11,450 nucleotides of DNA from JAYFRC01 sp034926415 (GCA_034926415.1 JAYFRC010000065.1:1-11450), one strand, 5' to 3'; counted from the first letter of the stretch, positions 1 to 8,509 are shown. Program-made: numbers and translations. The notes: generated by a model not told the origin, from the sequence alone.

Positions 1-176
1 CCGTTTTCACGGCGGCCGGCAGAGATGCCGTATATTACCTCTGAGGGATGATATAACAGCCTGTCTGTTCATACCGCAGCATAACCGGATAATTCGGTTT
101 GCTGCGATTTTAGTACGCGTATTATGCGGCGGCTTCACGCAAAGAAAAGCAAAAATGCAAAAGGAGAAAGATATCA
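1..176 (+). other. Leader region upstream of metK, no supported gene
   Basis: No convincing complete gene lies here. One plus frame ends at a TGA at 42-44 and could be the tail of an upstream gene cut by the window edge, but 13 codons are too few to judge. A short GAGA-loop hairpin (17-30) and a much stronger hairpin (75-106) are visible. TATTAT at 120-125 could be a -10 box for metK, but the best -35 (TTGCTG, 99-104) is only 15 bases away, so the promoter is uncertain. I looked for the conserved blocks of the SAM-I (S-box) riboswitch and did not find them. Confidence 0.5.
75..106 (+). terminator. Strong hairpin upstream of metK, terminator-like or leader element
   Basis: Bases 75-81 pair perfectly with 100-106. 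After one bulged T (82), bases 83-87 pair with 95-99, leaving a 7-base loop (88-94), so 12 base pairs in all. Only ATTTTAG follows, a weak U-tract, so this is either a modest terminator of a gene to the left or a structured part of the metK leader. Its 3' arm overlaps the only candidate -35 box for metK. Confidence 0.4.
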
Positions 177-1343
<1,167 letters not shown>

Positions 1344-1391
1344 TATAACAAACATCGGCGTCTGAACGCCCCTGCCTTTTCAGACAATATG

Positions 1392-1421
1392 ACACCTCCG
1401 GGCGGAAACGTCCGGAGGTGT
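1392..1421 (+). other. 13-bp GNRA-capped hairpin between metK and the surface operon
   Basis: Bases 1392-1404 pair with 1409-1421 over 13 base pairs with one G-U wobble, closed by a GAAA tetraloop (1405-1408), a very stable arrangement. There is no T-run after it on either strand, so it is not a textbook rho-independent terminator, although it may still end or stabilise the metK transcript. Its 3' arm contains GGAGG (1414-1418), a ribosome-binding-like sequence that would be hidden in the folded form. Confidence 0.7.
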
Positions 1422-1462
1422 TGGAAAAATGTAAGACAAAGGCAGACCGGAAGGTAAGAAAA

Positions 1463-2911
1463 ATGAAAGCAAGACAGCCGTACAATATAACGGTATGCGG
1501 CAGCAAGCCCGTTCCAAGACTCATACTTATACTTTTCATCATCCAGCCGCTTCTCGACGTTTTTTCGTACTGGCTCTCGGTGCTGGGTATGAACAACACG
1601 CCGACGCTGCTGCTTCGTTTCGCCGTGCTTGCTGCTACGGCGGGCGCGGCGTTTTTCCTGTCGGACAGGAAACGTGTGTACCTCATCTTCGCCGCGGCGG
1701 CTATAGCTTTCGGCGCAATGCACGTTTTCGCCTGCTTTGAGGCCGCGACGGCCGCCGGAGAGGCGTTTTCACGCGCGCTCATGCTCGACGACATCGTGAA
1801 CTACGTGCGCGTGCTCCAGTTCCCGCTTTTCACGCTTTGCTTTATAACGTTTATGAAGCGGGACGAGCAGAGCTACGAGGCCGTGAAGCTCGGCTTCATT
1901 TTCAATTTTGTGCTTATCGCCGCGGTCGAGTTTCTGAGCGCGGCAACGGGGACGAATCCGTACACCTATCCTTCGATGGGGCTCGGAGTCGTCGGCTGGT
2001 TTTATTTCCCGAATTCCCAGAGTGCAATACTGTGCATGATGATACCCATCGTTCTAAGCGAGACTGCGAAAAGCACGAAAAAATGGGCGCTTCCGCTTGC
2101 GGCGGCAGTATCCTTTGCAGAGCTGTTCTTCTTCGCGACGAGGCTCGCGTATCTGGGGATTTTTGTCATTGCAGCCGGACTCGTTTTTGTCTGGGCGGTT
2201 ACAAAGACTTTGACTAAGCGCAAGCTTGCGGTCATGGCGGTATGCGTCGTGATATGCGGGGCGTGTATGCAGTTTTCACCGATGCATGAAAATCAGAGCA
2301 TAAGAAGCGGGAGCCTTGAAGTAAAACAGCAGAGCATAAACATGCTCGTAAATGAAGGGGAGCGGCTCTACGGAGACGACGGATACAGGCGTCTGTCACT
2401 TGCGTACAACCAATACTGCGGCGGGCTCGTGGACAAGTTCGGTCTCGAGCGGGTCGCTGAATACTTTGATTACAGCACGGATGCGGAGGATATAACCTAC
2501 GTGCGCTCCATCAAGATGGCATACTGCAATATGCTTCTGGATGATATGCCCGCGACGTCGAAGATTTTCGGAATGGAGCTCGGAAGCCTTACCTTCGAGG
2601 ATTACATCTACGACGTCGAAAATGATTTCCACGCGATGTATTTTCTGTTCGGGATCGCCGGGCTCGCCCTGCTGCTGGTGTTTATAGCATATTTCGCGGT
2701 GCTTGTAATCAGGGCGCTGATAAAAAACGCGAAGAGATATTTCACGCCGGAAGCCGGCGCCGCCGGAATCGCGCTGTGCATGGGGCTGATACACGTTTAC
2801 AACACGGCGGGAGTGCTGCGGAGGCCGAACGCGTCGTTTTATCTCTCTGTTCTGCTGGCTATAATCTATTACCTTGTGAAAATCAAAAAATATCAGGACA
2901 AGCAGGAATGA
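1463..2911 (+). CDS. O-antigen polymerase/ligase-like membrane protein, first tandem copy
   Basis: Polytopic inner-membrane protein of the Wzy/WaaL-type superfamily, likely polymerising lipid-linked repeat units or ligating a finished glycan outside the membrane. I count roughly 10-12 hydrophobic segments. A large hydrophilic loop at about residues 273-390 ends in DVENDFH (His390), followed by a membrane segment with GIAG. A conserved Arg sits in ATRLAYL (about 226-231). The position of a catalytic-type Arg and a loop His fits the family, but exact function cannot be read. An upstream in-frame GTG (1418) would lie inside the hairpin and overlap its own SD. I prefer ATG 1463 (482 residues), which has GGAAGG at 1449-1454 and places the QPL motif within one residue of its position in the next gene. 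It is the first gene of a packed six-gene operon and is clearly paralogous to the next one. Confidence 0.8.
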   Translation: MKARQPYNITVCGSKPVPRLILILFIIQPLLDVFSYWLSVLGMNNTPTLLLRFAVLAATAGAAFFLSDRKRVYLIFAAAAIAFGAMHVFACFEAATAAGEAFSRALMLDDIVNYVRVLQFPLFTLCFITFMKRDEQSYEAVKLGFIFNFVLIAAVEFLSAATGTNPYTYPSMGLGVVGWFYFPNSQSAILCMMIPIVLSETAKSTKKWALPLAAAVSFAELFFFATRLAYLGIFVIAAGLVFVWAVTKTLTKRKLAVMAVCVVICGACMQFSPMHENQSIRSGSLEVKQQSINMLVNEGERLYGDDGYRRLSLAYNQYCGGLVDKFGLERVAEYFDYSTDAEDITYVRSIKMAYCNMLLDDMPATSKIFGMELGSLTFEDYIYDVENDFHAMYFLFGIAGLALLLVFIAYFAVLVIRALIKNAKRYFTPEAGAAGIALCMGLIHVYNTAGVLRRPNASFYLSVLLAIIYYLVKIKKYQDKQE

Positions 2912-2933
2912 TACTTTACAAAGGAGCAACCTC

Positions 2934-4442
2934 ATGTCGAATGAATTGAACGCGGCAAGCGTGCGCGGGCCGATAGATAATCTGCTTCCGAAGATAGTGC
3001 TGGTCATATTCGCTCTTCAGCCGCTGATGGACATAATATCCTTCTGGCAGGACGAGCTCGGCCGGAGCAACACGCTGACGCTGCTGCTTCGCTTCGCCGT
3101 ACTGTTTGTAGTAGGGCTGCTCGGCTTCGCGCTGTCGCACAGAAAACGCGTGTATATCATAGCCGCGCTCATATGCGCGGCGCTGTTTGCCGGGCACATG
3201 TACGCCTGTCACATCAAGGGCTACGTCGATGTCGTGACCGACGTGACGAATTTCGTCCGCGTGGTGCAGATGCCGCTGTTTGCCGTGAGCTTCATCACAT
3301 TTATCAAGCGCAACAACGATTGCTTCGACGCCGTTAAACGCGGCCTCGTGCTCAACTTCATTATCATAAGCGCGGCCGTAGCGCTGAGCCTTATAACCGG
3401 AACCTGCCGCCCGACGTACAACCTGAGCCACCTTGGAGTGCTCGGCTGGTTCTCGACAAGCAACGCGCAGAGCGCGATAATGAGCATGCTGACGCCGATA
3501 GTGGTGTGGCTCGCCTATGAGAGCAAACGTTACTGGCTTATGATAGCCGCCGTCGCGGTCAGCTACTCTCAGCTTTTCTTCCTCGGAACCAGACTCGCGT
3601 TTCTTGCAATTTGCGCGACTACCGTCGGACTCACGTTAGTGCTGCTTATCAACAGACGGGCGGACTGGAAGAAAGTGGTAATAATGTTTGTCGGCCTCGC
3701 GCTGTGCATTGGCCTTGTAAAGTCCGGGCCCATGTACCGCAATCAGCAGGTGTATTCGCGGGTCATGGACTGGAAGCAGGACGACGCGAATGTTATGATG
3801 AACAACGTGCTCGACGACATGGGCATAGACCTCGAAAAGGTGGATTGGGACTCGCTTTCGGAGGAGGAAACGATAAATATCCTTACCCCGATATACGAAT
3901 TTTACAGCACCGACCTGTGCCAGCGCTTTGGCACGGAAAACGTCATTCGCGAGTATAATTTCACTCACCACGTTACGGATATAACGAATACCCGCACGCA
4001 CAAGATAACCTACTGCGAGCTGCTTTTCAAGGAGCATCCGACCATATCGCGCTGGTTCGGAATGGAGCTTGAACGTATGCTCTGGTGCGGCACGAATTAC
4101 GACGTCGAAAACGATTTCCACGGCGTGTATTTTCTGTACGGGGCTATAGGGCTCGGACTTATGATAGCGTTTCTCGCATATTTTGTTGTTATCATTCTCG
4201 CGGCGCTCAAAAAAGATTTCAGAAAGTATTTTACGGTGGAGGCAGGGGCGTTCGGCATATCGCTGTGTCTCGCGCTGTTCAACGCTTACAACACGGCGGG
4301 AGTGCTGAGGAGGCCGAACTCCTCGTTCTATCTGTCGGTTCTGCTGGCATCGGTATATTTCCTGGTGAAGCTCAAGAAGTATCCGGAGACAACAGGGGAG
4401 AGAGCGCCGCTGCTTAAATTCGGAAGGCGGAACAAAAAATGA
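2934..4442 (+). CDS. O-antigen polymerase/ligase-like membrane protein, second tandem copy
   Basis: A 502-residue polytopic membrane protein, co-linear with the preceding gene from end to end. Shared blocks are ALQPLMD (27-33), NTLTLLLRFAVL (46-57), HRKRVYIIAA (69-78), GTRLAFL (218-224), FGMEL (375-379), DVENDFH (390-396) and AYNTAGVLRRPN (451-462). About 10-12 membrane segments flank a hydrophilic loop at roughly 265-395. That loop is about 13 residues longer than in the first copy, and most divergence lies there. It probably acts on undecaprenyl-linked glycan at the outer face as polymerase or ligase, and which of the two is unknown. AAGGAG at 2921-2926 sits 7 bases before ATG 2934, and the gap from the first copy is 22 bases. 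Its TGA overlaps the ATG of the glycosyltransferase by 4 bases (ATGA), which suggests translational coupling. The C terminus is basic (GRRNKK), probably cytoplasmic. Confidence 0.8.
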   Translation: MSNELNAASVRGPIDNLLPKIVLVIFALQPLMDIISFWQDELGRSNTLTLLLRFAVLFVVGLLGFALSHRKRVYIIAALICAALFAGHMYACHIKGYVDVVTDVTNFVRVVQMPLFAVSFITFIKRNNDCFDAVKRGLVLNFIIISAAVALSLITGTCRPTYNLSHLGVLGWFSTSNAQSAIMSMLTPIVVWLAYESKRYWLMIAAVAVSYSQLFFLGTRLAFLAICATTVGLTLVLLINRRADWKKVVIMFVGLALCIGLVKSGPMYRNQQVYSRVMDWKQDDANVMMNNVLDDMGIDLEKVDWDSLSEEETINILTPIYEFYSTDLCQRFGTENVIREYNFTHHVTDITNTRTHKITYCELLFKEHPTISRWFGMELERMLWCGTNYDVENDFHGVYFLYGAIGLGLMIAFLAYFVVIILAALKKDFRKYFTVEAGAFGISLCLALFNAYNTAGVLRRPNSSFYLSVLLASVYFLVKLKKYPETTGERAPLLKFGRRNKK

Positions 4443-5425
4443 GATTCAGCGTCGTTATCCCCGTTTACAACGTTAAGGATTATCTTGAAAAATGCGTGGA
4501 GTCCGTGCTTTGTCAGCCCTGCCGCGACGCGGAGATAATACTCGTGGACGACGGGAGCACGGACGGCGTTAGCAGCGGACTATGCGACGCTTACGCGGAG
4601 AAATATCCCGAGACCGTCCGTGTTATACACAAGGTAAACGGAGGACTCGGCGACGCGCGCAACGTCGGGCTTGAAGCGGCGAAGGGCGATTATCTCGTCT
4701 TTATCGACAGCGACGATTACGTAGCTCCGGATATGCTGGAAACTCTTTCCGGAGAAATAGACAAAACACACGCGGATATATATACGTTCGGATTCAGCGT
4801 CGTCGCAGACGGAAAAATCACACAGACGCATTTCGACGAACTTTCGGAAGATGCACCGTTCACGCTCGAGGGCGAGCCGCGGCTGCTGCTCGCGGCGCCG
4901 AACGCGTGGAGCCGGATATGGAAGCGGTCGCTGTTTTTAAGCAGCGGCATACGCTATCCAAAGCGCGTCTGGTACGAGGATATACGCACGACGATGAAGC
5001 TTTTCGCAGTTGCGGAAAGCGTAGTCATGCTGCGTCGCGCGTTTTACTTCTACGTAGTGCGGAGTGACTCGATAACGCACAACGCTAACGTGGAGCGAAA
5101 CGGCGAGATAATCGAGGCTTTCGACGACCTGCTGACCTGGTACAAAGAGCGCAGGCTTTATGAAAAATACGAAAACGAGCTGTGCAAGCTTGCTATCGAC
5201 CACCTGTTCATAGCGGCGTCGGTACGCGTGCTCACGATGGACAGGAAAAACGCGCTGCTCGGAAAATTCAGGACATATATGGAAAATAATTTTCCCGATT
5301 ACCGCGATAACCCCTATCTGCCGTCTCTTGCGAAAAAACACAGGATGGTATTCAATATGCTCTGCAGGGGGCAGTACGGTATGATAGCGATGATGTTCAG
5401 CGTGAAGAGCAAAGTAAGCGGCTGA
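4439..5425 (+). CDS. Family 2 glycosyltransferase
   Basis: A GT-A fold inverting glycosyltransferase of family GT2, which would transfer a sugar from a nucleotide donor onto a lipid-linked acceptor on the cytoplasmic side of the membrane. Its N terminus reads FSVVIPVYNVKDYL, the usual first strand of GT2 enzymes. DDGSTDG (37-43) binds the nucleotide, NGGLGDARN lies at 67-75, DSDD at 90-93 is the metal-binding DXD-type motif, and WYED (178-181) fits the catalytic-base ED motif. The C-terminal 120 residues are helical and basic, with no clear membrane segment, so it is probably peripheral. At 328 residues it matches capsule and exopolysaccharide enzymes of the EpsJ/CpsJ type. Sugar and linkage cannot be read from the sequence. 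The start overlaps the upstream stop by 4 bases and has GGAAGG at 4422-4427. Confidence 0.93.
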   Translation: MRFSVVIPVYNVKDYLEKCVESVLCQPCRDAEIILVDDGSTDGVSSGLCDAYAEKYPETVRVIHKVNGGLGDARNVGLEAAKGDYLVFIDSDDYVAPDMLETLSGEIDKTHADIYTFGFSVVADGKITQTHFDELSEDAPFTLEGEPRLLLAAPNAWSRIWKRSLFLSSGIRYPKRVWYEDIRTTMKLFAVAESVVMLRRAFYFYVVRSDSITHNANVERNGEIIEAFDDLLTWYKERRLYEKYENELCKLAIDHLFIAASVRVLTMDRKNALLGKFRTYMENNFPDYRDNPYLPSLAKKHRMVFNMLCRGQYGMIAMMFSVKSKVSG

Positions 5426-5446
5426 CAGGACTTCGGAGGAACTGCG

Positions 5447-6736
5447 TTGGGAAATTTTCACAGACTGAGTGCCAAAAAGGGCGTTTTGCTCAAAAATACG
5501 GTCATGCTGTATATATTGCAGTTCTCGACCTATATACTTAGTTTTATTGTTGTGCCGTATGAAACGCGCGTGCTAGGGCCAGAAGCCTACGGACTGCTCG
5601 GGGTCGCGACGGCGTTCATGGTGTATTTCCAGCTCGTCATCGACTTCGGGTTCATGCTTTCATCTACCGAGGACGTCTCGCGCGAGCGGGAGGACAAGGG
5701 TAAGATTTGCCGGATATTCACGACCGTTACGGTGGACAAGCTCTTTCTTGCCGCACTCTCGGCGGCGGCGCTTTTCGCGCTCTGCGCGCTAGTGCCGAAG
5801 TGGCAGGGGCACACCGAGCTCTTTTTCCTGTTTTTTATCGCGACGGCGGTAAACTCGATGATGCCCGACTATCTCTACCGCGGCCTCGAGCGCATGAGCG
5901 CGATAACGATACGCTCGGTCATTATCAAGACGTTTTTCACGGTAATGATCTTCGTATTCCTCCGCACGCCGGAGGACATAATCATCATTCCGATACTCAA
6001 CATCATCGGCAACGCGACGGCGCTGCTTTTCGTGTATCTGCACATCAGCAAAAAGCTCGGAATATGGTTCTGCCGCTTCGATCCGGGCGAGGCGGTTTCG
6101 TCGCTTCGCCGCTCGCTGACGTTTTTCTATTCGCGCATAGCGAGCACGGCATACACCGCGATGAACACGCTTATACTCGACCTGATGGCGGGCGGAGGCG
6201 GCGCTGCGGTCGGCTTTTATACCTCCGCCGACAAGGTCGTCACGACCGCGAAAAACGGCATGTCGCCGATTTCAGACAGCCTTTATCCATATATGGTGAA
6301 GAACCGCGATTTCGCGCTCGTCAAAAAAGTGCTGATGCTTTTGATGCCGGTCATAATCATCGGATGCGTCATAGTGTTTATTTTCGCGCGCCCGCTCTGC
6401 CTCTGGTTTTTCGGAGCCGAGTACGGGGATGTGGCACCGGTGCTCCGCGTAATGCTGCCGGTCGTCGCCGTGATACTGCCTAGCTATATCTGCGGCTTCC
6501 CGATGCTGAGCGCGATGGGGCTTTCGCGCTACGCGAACTACTCCGTCATCTTCGGTTCATGCCTGCACATATTCAACCTGCTTGTACTGTATTTCAGCGG
6601 CCACCTCAATATGGTGACGCTCGGCGCGCTCGTATCGGTCGCCGAGACGGCGATACTTGTGTTCAGGCTTATCGTGATCTACAGATACCGCGCGCTTTTG
6701 CACCCGGCGGATTCGGAGGAGAACAATGCTGACTGA
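5447..6736 (+). CDS. Wzx-like polysaccharide flippase (MOP superfamily)
   Basis: A 429-residue, mostly hydrophobic protein with about 12-14 predicted membrane helices. It would flip undecaprenyl-diphosphate-linked oligosaccharide from the inner to the outer membrane face. The N terminus has the family hallmark of a short basic stretch, a first helix, then PYETRVLGPEAYG (37-49), matching the P-x-x-T-R-x-L-G-x-x-x-Y-G pattern of Wzx/RfbX proteins. Basic cytoplasmic loops such as SREREDKGK follow, and the C terminus is acidic (SEENNAD). Translation probably starts at TTG 5447, with GGAGGA at 5435-5440 placed 6 bases upstream. No ATG gives a comparable N terminus, because the next Met codon lies inside the first helix. 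The end overlaps the next gene by 11 bases. The flippase next to Wzy-like proteins is the core of a Wzx/Wzy-type export route. Confidence 0.9.
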   Translation: MGNFHRLSAKKGVLLKNTVMLYILQFSTYILSFIVVPYETRVLGPEAYGLLGVATAFMVYFQLVIDFGFMLSSTEDVSREREDKGKICRIFTTVTVDKLFLAALSAAALFALCALVPKWQGHTELFFLFFIATAVNSMMPDYLYRGLERMSAITIRSVIIKTFFTVMIFVFLRTPEDIIIIPILNIIGNATALLFVYLHISKKLGIWFCRFDPGEAVSSLRRSLTFFYSRIASTAYTAMNTLILDLMAGGGGAAVGFYTSADKVVTTAKNGMSPISDSLYPYMVKNRDFALVKKVLMLLMPVIIIGCVIVFIFARPLCLWFFGAEYGDVAPVLRVMLPVVAVILPSYICGFPMLSAMGLSRYANYSVIFGSCLHIFNLLVLYFSGHLNMVTLGALVSVAETAILVFRLIVIYRYRALLHPADSEENNAD

Positions 6737-7865
6737 CAGGCTCAAAACGGCGGGGGAGTGGTTTCGCGGCCGCAGCCTCCCGATAGATGAAAACAAAATA
6801 GTCGTTACGTCGTTTTACGGGCGCGGGTCTGGAGACAATCCCAAGGCTTTCGTAAGCGAGCTGCTTAAAAGAAACGCCGGGGTGAAAATCGTCTGGCTCG
6901 TCTCCGGAGAAAATGCGAGAGAGAGCCTTCCCGAGGGCGTTACAGCCTGCGATTACGACTCGCCGGAAAAGATACGCGCGCTGTCGACGGCGAAGGTCTG
7001 GATAGACAACAGCCGTAAGGGCGCGCGCTTTAAGAAGCCCGGACAGATATATCTTCAGACGTGGCACGGTTTTGCGTTAAAGCGCATAGAAAAGGACGTT
7101 ACGGACAAGCTGCCGCCGGAATATGAGGAATATGCCAGGCGCGACAGCGCGCAGTGTGACCTTATCGTATCCAACAGCGCGTTCATGACGAAGATTTATA
7201 AAGAGTCGTTCTGGTACGGCGGGGAAGTGGAAGAATTTGGATCCCCACGAAACGACGCGCTCTTTGCAGACAATTCGGCTACGGTCAAAAAAGTTAAAGC
7301 CGCGCTCGGGATACCGGAAAATAGAAAAATACTGCTTTACGCGCCCACGTTTCGCGCCACAGGCTCGCTTGACGCCTACAGGCTCGATTACGCTTCGGCC
7401 GCAGATGCACTCGCAAAGCGGTTCGGCGGAGAATGGGTCGTGCTCGTGCGGCTGCATCCGCATGTGACCGAGCTTGCGAAAGACTTGAAATTTGACAGGG
7501 AATTTACATTTGATGCGACGGCATATGACGATATGCAGGAGCTGCTGGCTGCGTCTGACGCGGTCATAACCGACTATTCGTCGCTAATGTTTGATTTCGC
7601 GCTGACACACCGTCCGTGTTTCCAGTTCGCTACTGATATAGAGGCGTACAGGGGAGACAGAAATTTCTATTTTCCGCTCGACGAGCTGCCGTTCCCGCTT
7701 GCCGTTAACAACGATGAGCTGAGAGCGCGCATAGAAAGTTTTGATGAAAAAGCATATCTTGAAAAGTGGGACGCATTCTGCAAAAAAGTCGGAATGAAAG
7801 AGGACGGGCACGCCTCGGAGCGCTGCGCGGACTGGATAATCGGAAAGATAAAGGAGGGGCGATGA
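6726..7865 (+). CDS. CDP-glycerol glycerophosphotransferase family protein (TagB/TagF-like)
   Basis: A 379-residue protein of the CDP-glycerol:poly(glycerophosphate) glycerophosphotransferase family, expected to transfer sn-glycerol 3-phosphate from CDP-glycerol onto a lipid-linked or glycan acceptor at the cytoplasmic membrane face. Visible family motifs are IDNSRKG (93-99), QTWHGFALKR (111-120), SNSAFM (149-154), SPRND (173-177), LLYAPTFR (203-210), RLHPHV (242-247) and ITDYSSLMFDF (281-291). The two histidines in WHG and HPH match the catalytic pair of TagF. It lacks the long N-terminal domain of polymerising TagF and is closer in size to TagB-type primases, so it may add a single glycerol phosphate. 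ATG 6726 has GGAGGA at 6715-6720. It overlaps the flippase by 11 bases and is followed after one base by tagD, which makes its donor. Confidence 0.94.
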   Translation: MLTDRLKTAGEWFRGRSLPIDENKIVVTSFYGRGSGDNPKAFVSELLKRNAGVKIVWLVSGENARESLPEGVTACDYDSPEKIRALSTAKVWIDNSRKGARFKKPGQIYLQTWHGFALKRIEKDVTDKLPPEYEEYARRDSAQCDLIVSNSAFMTKIYKESFWYGGEVEEFGSPRNDALFADNSATVKKVKAALGIPENRKILLYAPTFRATGSLDAYRLDYASAADALAKRFGGEWVVLVRLHPHVTELAKDLKFDREFTFDATAYDDMQELLAASDAVITDYSSLMFDFALTHRPCFQFATDIEAYRGDRNFYFPLDELPFPLAVNNDELRARIESFDEKAYLEKWDAFCKKVGMKEDGHASERCADWIIGKIKEGR

Positions 7866-7866
7866 A

Positions 7867-8256
7867 ATGAGGAGAGTTATAACTTATGGGACATTCGACT
7901 TGCTGCATTACGGACATATAAATCTGCTGCGCCGCGCGCGTGAGCTGGGCGACTACCTCGTCGTCGCGCTTTCGACGGACGAGTTCAATTGGAATGAAAA
8001 GGGGAAGAAGTGCTATTTTCCATATAATGAGCGCAAGCGCATGCTTGAGGCGATACGCTACGTCGACCTCGTGATTCCGGAGGAGAACTGGGACCAGAAG
8101 TCCACGGACGTGGATAAGTACCAGATTGACACGTTCGTTATCGGAGACGACTGGAGGGGAAAATTCGATTTTCTGAAGGATAAGTGCGAGGTCGTATATC
8201 TTCCGCGCACGCCGGAGATATCCACGACAAAGATAAAGCAGGACCTTAAAAAATAA
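7867..8256 (+). CDS. tagD: Glycerol-3-phosphate cytidylyltransferase
   Basis: This cytoplasmic enzyme makes CDP-glycerol and pyrophosphate from CTP and sn-glycerol 3-phosphate, supplying the upstream glycerophosphotransferase. Its 129 residues equal the length I recall for Bacillus subtilis TagD, and it is recognisable along its whole length. YGTFDLLHYGHINLL (7-21) carries the nucleotidyltransferase HxGH motif (His14, His17), STDEFNW lies at 36-42, IRYVDLVIPEENW at 63-75, GDDWRGKFDFLKD at 93-105 and RTPEISTTKIK at 114-124. The second signature is usually RTEGISTTK. Here EG is replaced by PE, a change in a loop that leaves Arg114, Ser119 and Thr120 in place. ATG 7867 has AAGGAGG at 7851-7857 and starts one base after the previous stop. 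It is the last gene of the operon. Confidence 0.97.
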   Translation: MRRVITYGTFDLLHYGHINLLRRARELGDYLVVALSTDEFNWNEKGKKCYFPYNERKRMLEAIRYVDLVIPEENWDQKSTDVDKYQIDTFVIGDDWRGKFDFLKDKCEVVYLPRTPEISTTKIKQDLKK

Positions 8257-8283
8257 ATGGGGACGACGCGTTAAAAACTGGTT

Positions 8284-8306
8284 CCGGGGGTTTACAAAAG
8301 CCCCGG
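8284..8306. terminator. GC-rich hairpin after tagD, weak operon terminator
   Basis: CCGGGG at 8284-8289 pairs with CCCCGG at 8301-8306, with TTT/AAA able to pair inside the loop. There is no T-run directly after it on the plus strand. On the minus strand a TTTTT run appears only after 5-6 unpaired bases. It lies 27 bases after the tagD stop, a normal place for the end of the operon transcript, but termination would be inefficient or factor-dependent. Confidence 0.4.
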
Positions 8307-8319
8307 GAATTGGTATATT
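8291..8319 (+). promoter_or_regulatory. Sigma-70-type promoter of unknown target
   Basis: TTTACA (8291-8296), a 17-base spacer and TATATT (8314-8319) make a good vegetative promoter, one base off consensus in each box. Transcription would start near 8326. No gene with a ribosome binding site follows, so it would drive either a small RNA or a longer precursor of the tRNA. The -35 box sits in the loop of the hairpin after tagD. Confidence 0.5.
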
Positions 8320-8480
8320 GTTATGGCGCGGAAATTTTGGGCGCAGCGACCGAGCTGCCCGTGATGCAGATATCATCCTGCGAATCTCTTTGGCGCACGG
8401 GAGAGTTACACTTGTCCGCTTCGCATAATTTTCTGAAAGTACCCGCAAGACCACGGAAGCGCTTACATGCGCGGATTTTC

Positions 8481-8509
8481 TTGAATCTCAATTGTGCTGT
8501 TGGTATAAT
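8481..8509 (+). promoter_or_regulatory. Promoter of the tRNA-Pro gene
   Basis: TTGAAT (8481-8486), exactly 17 bases, then TATAAT (8504-8509), a perfect -10 box. The predicted start near 8516 lies about 8 bases before the mature tRNA, the short leader expected for a single-gene tRNA unit. A TG two bases before the -10 box gives only partial extended -10 character. Confidence 0.75.

Noticed and set aside
3..44. C-terminal end of an upstream gene in the third plus frame
   Set aside because: Only 13 codons before a TGA, too short to assign, and other frames are equally open there.
1..176. S-box (SAM-I) riboswitch upstream of metK
   Set aside because: The conserved core sequences of that riboswitch are not present, although hairpins are.
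1418..1462. Longer GTG start at 1418 for the first polymerase/ligase gene
   Set aside because: It lies within the hairpin and its only SD overlaps the start codon. ATG 1463 has a usable SD and aligns with the paralogue's N terminus to within one residue.
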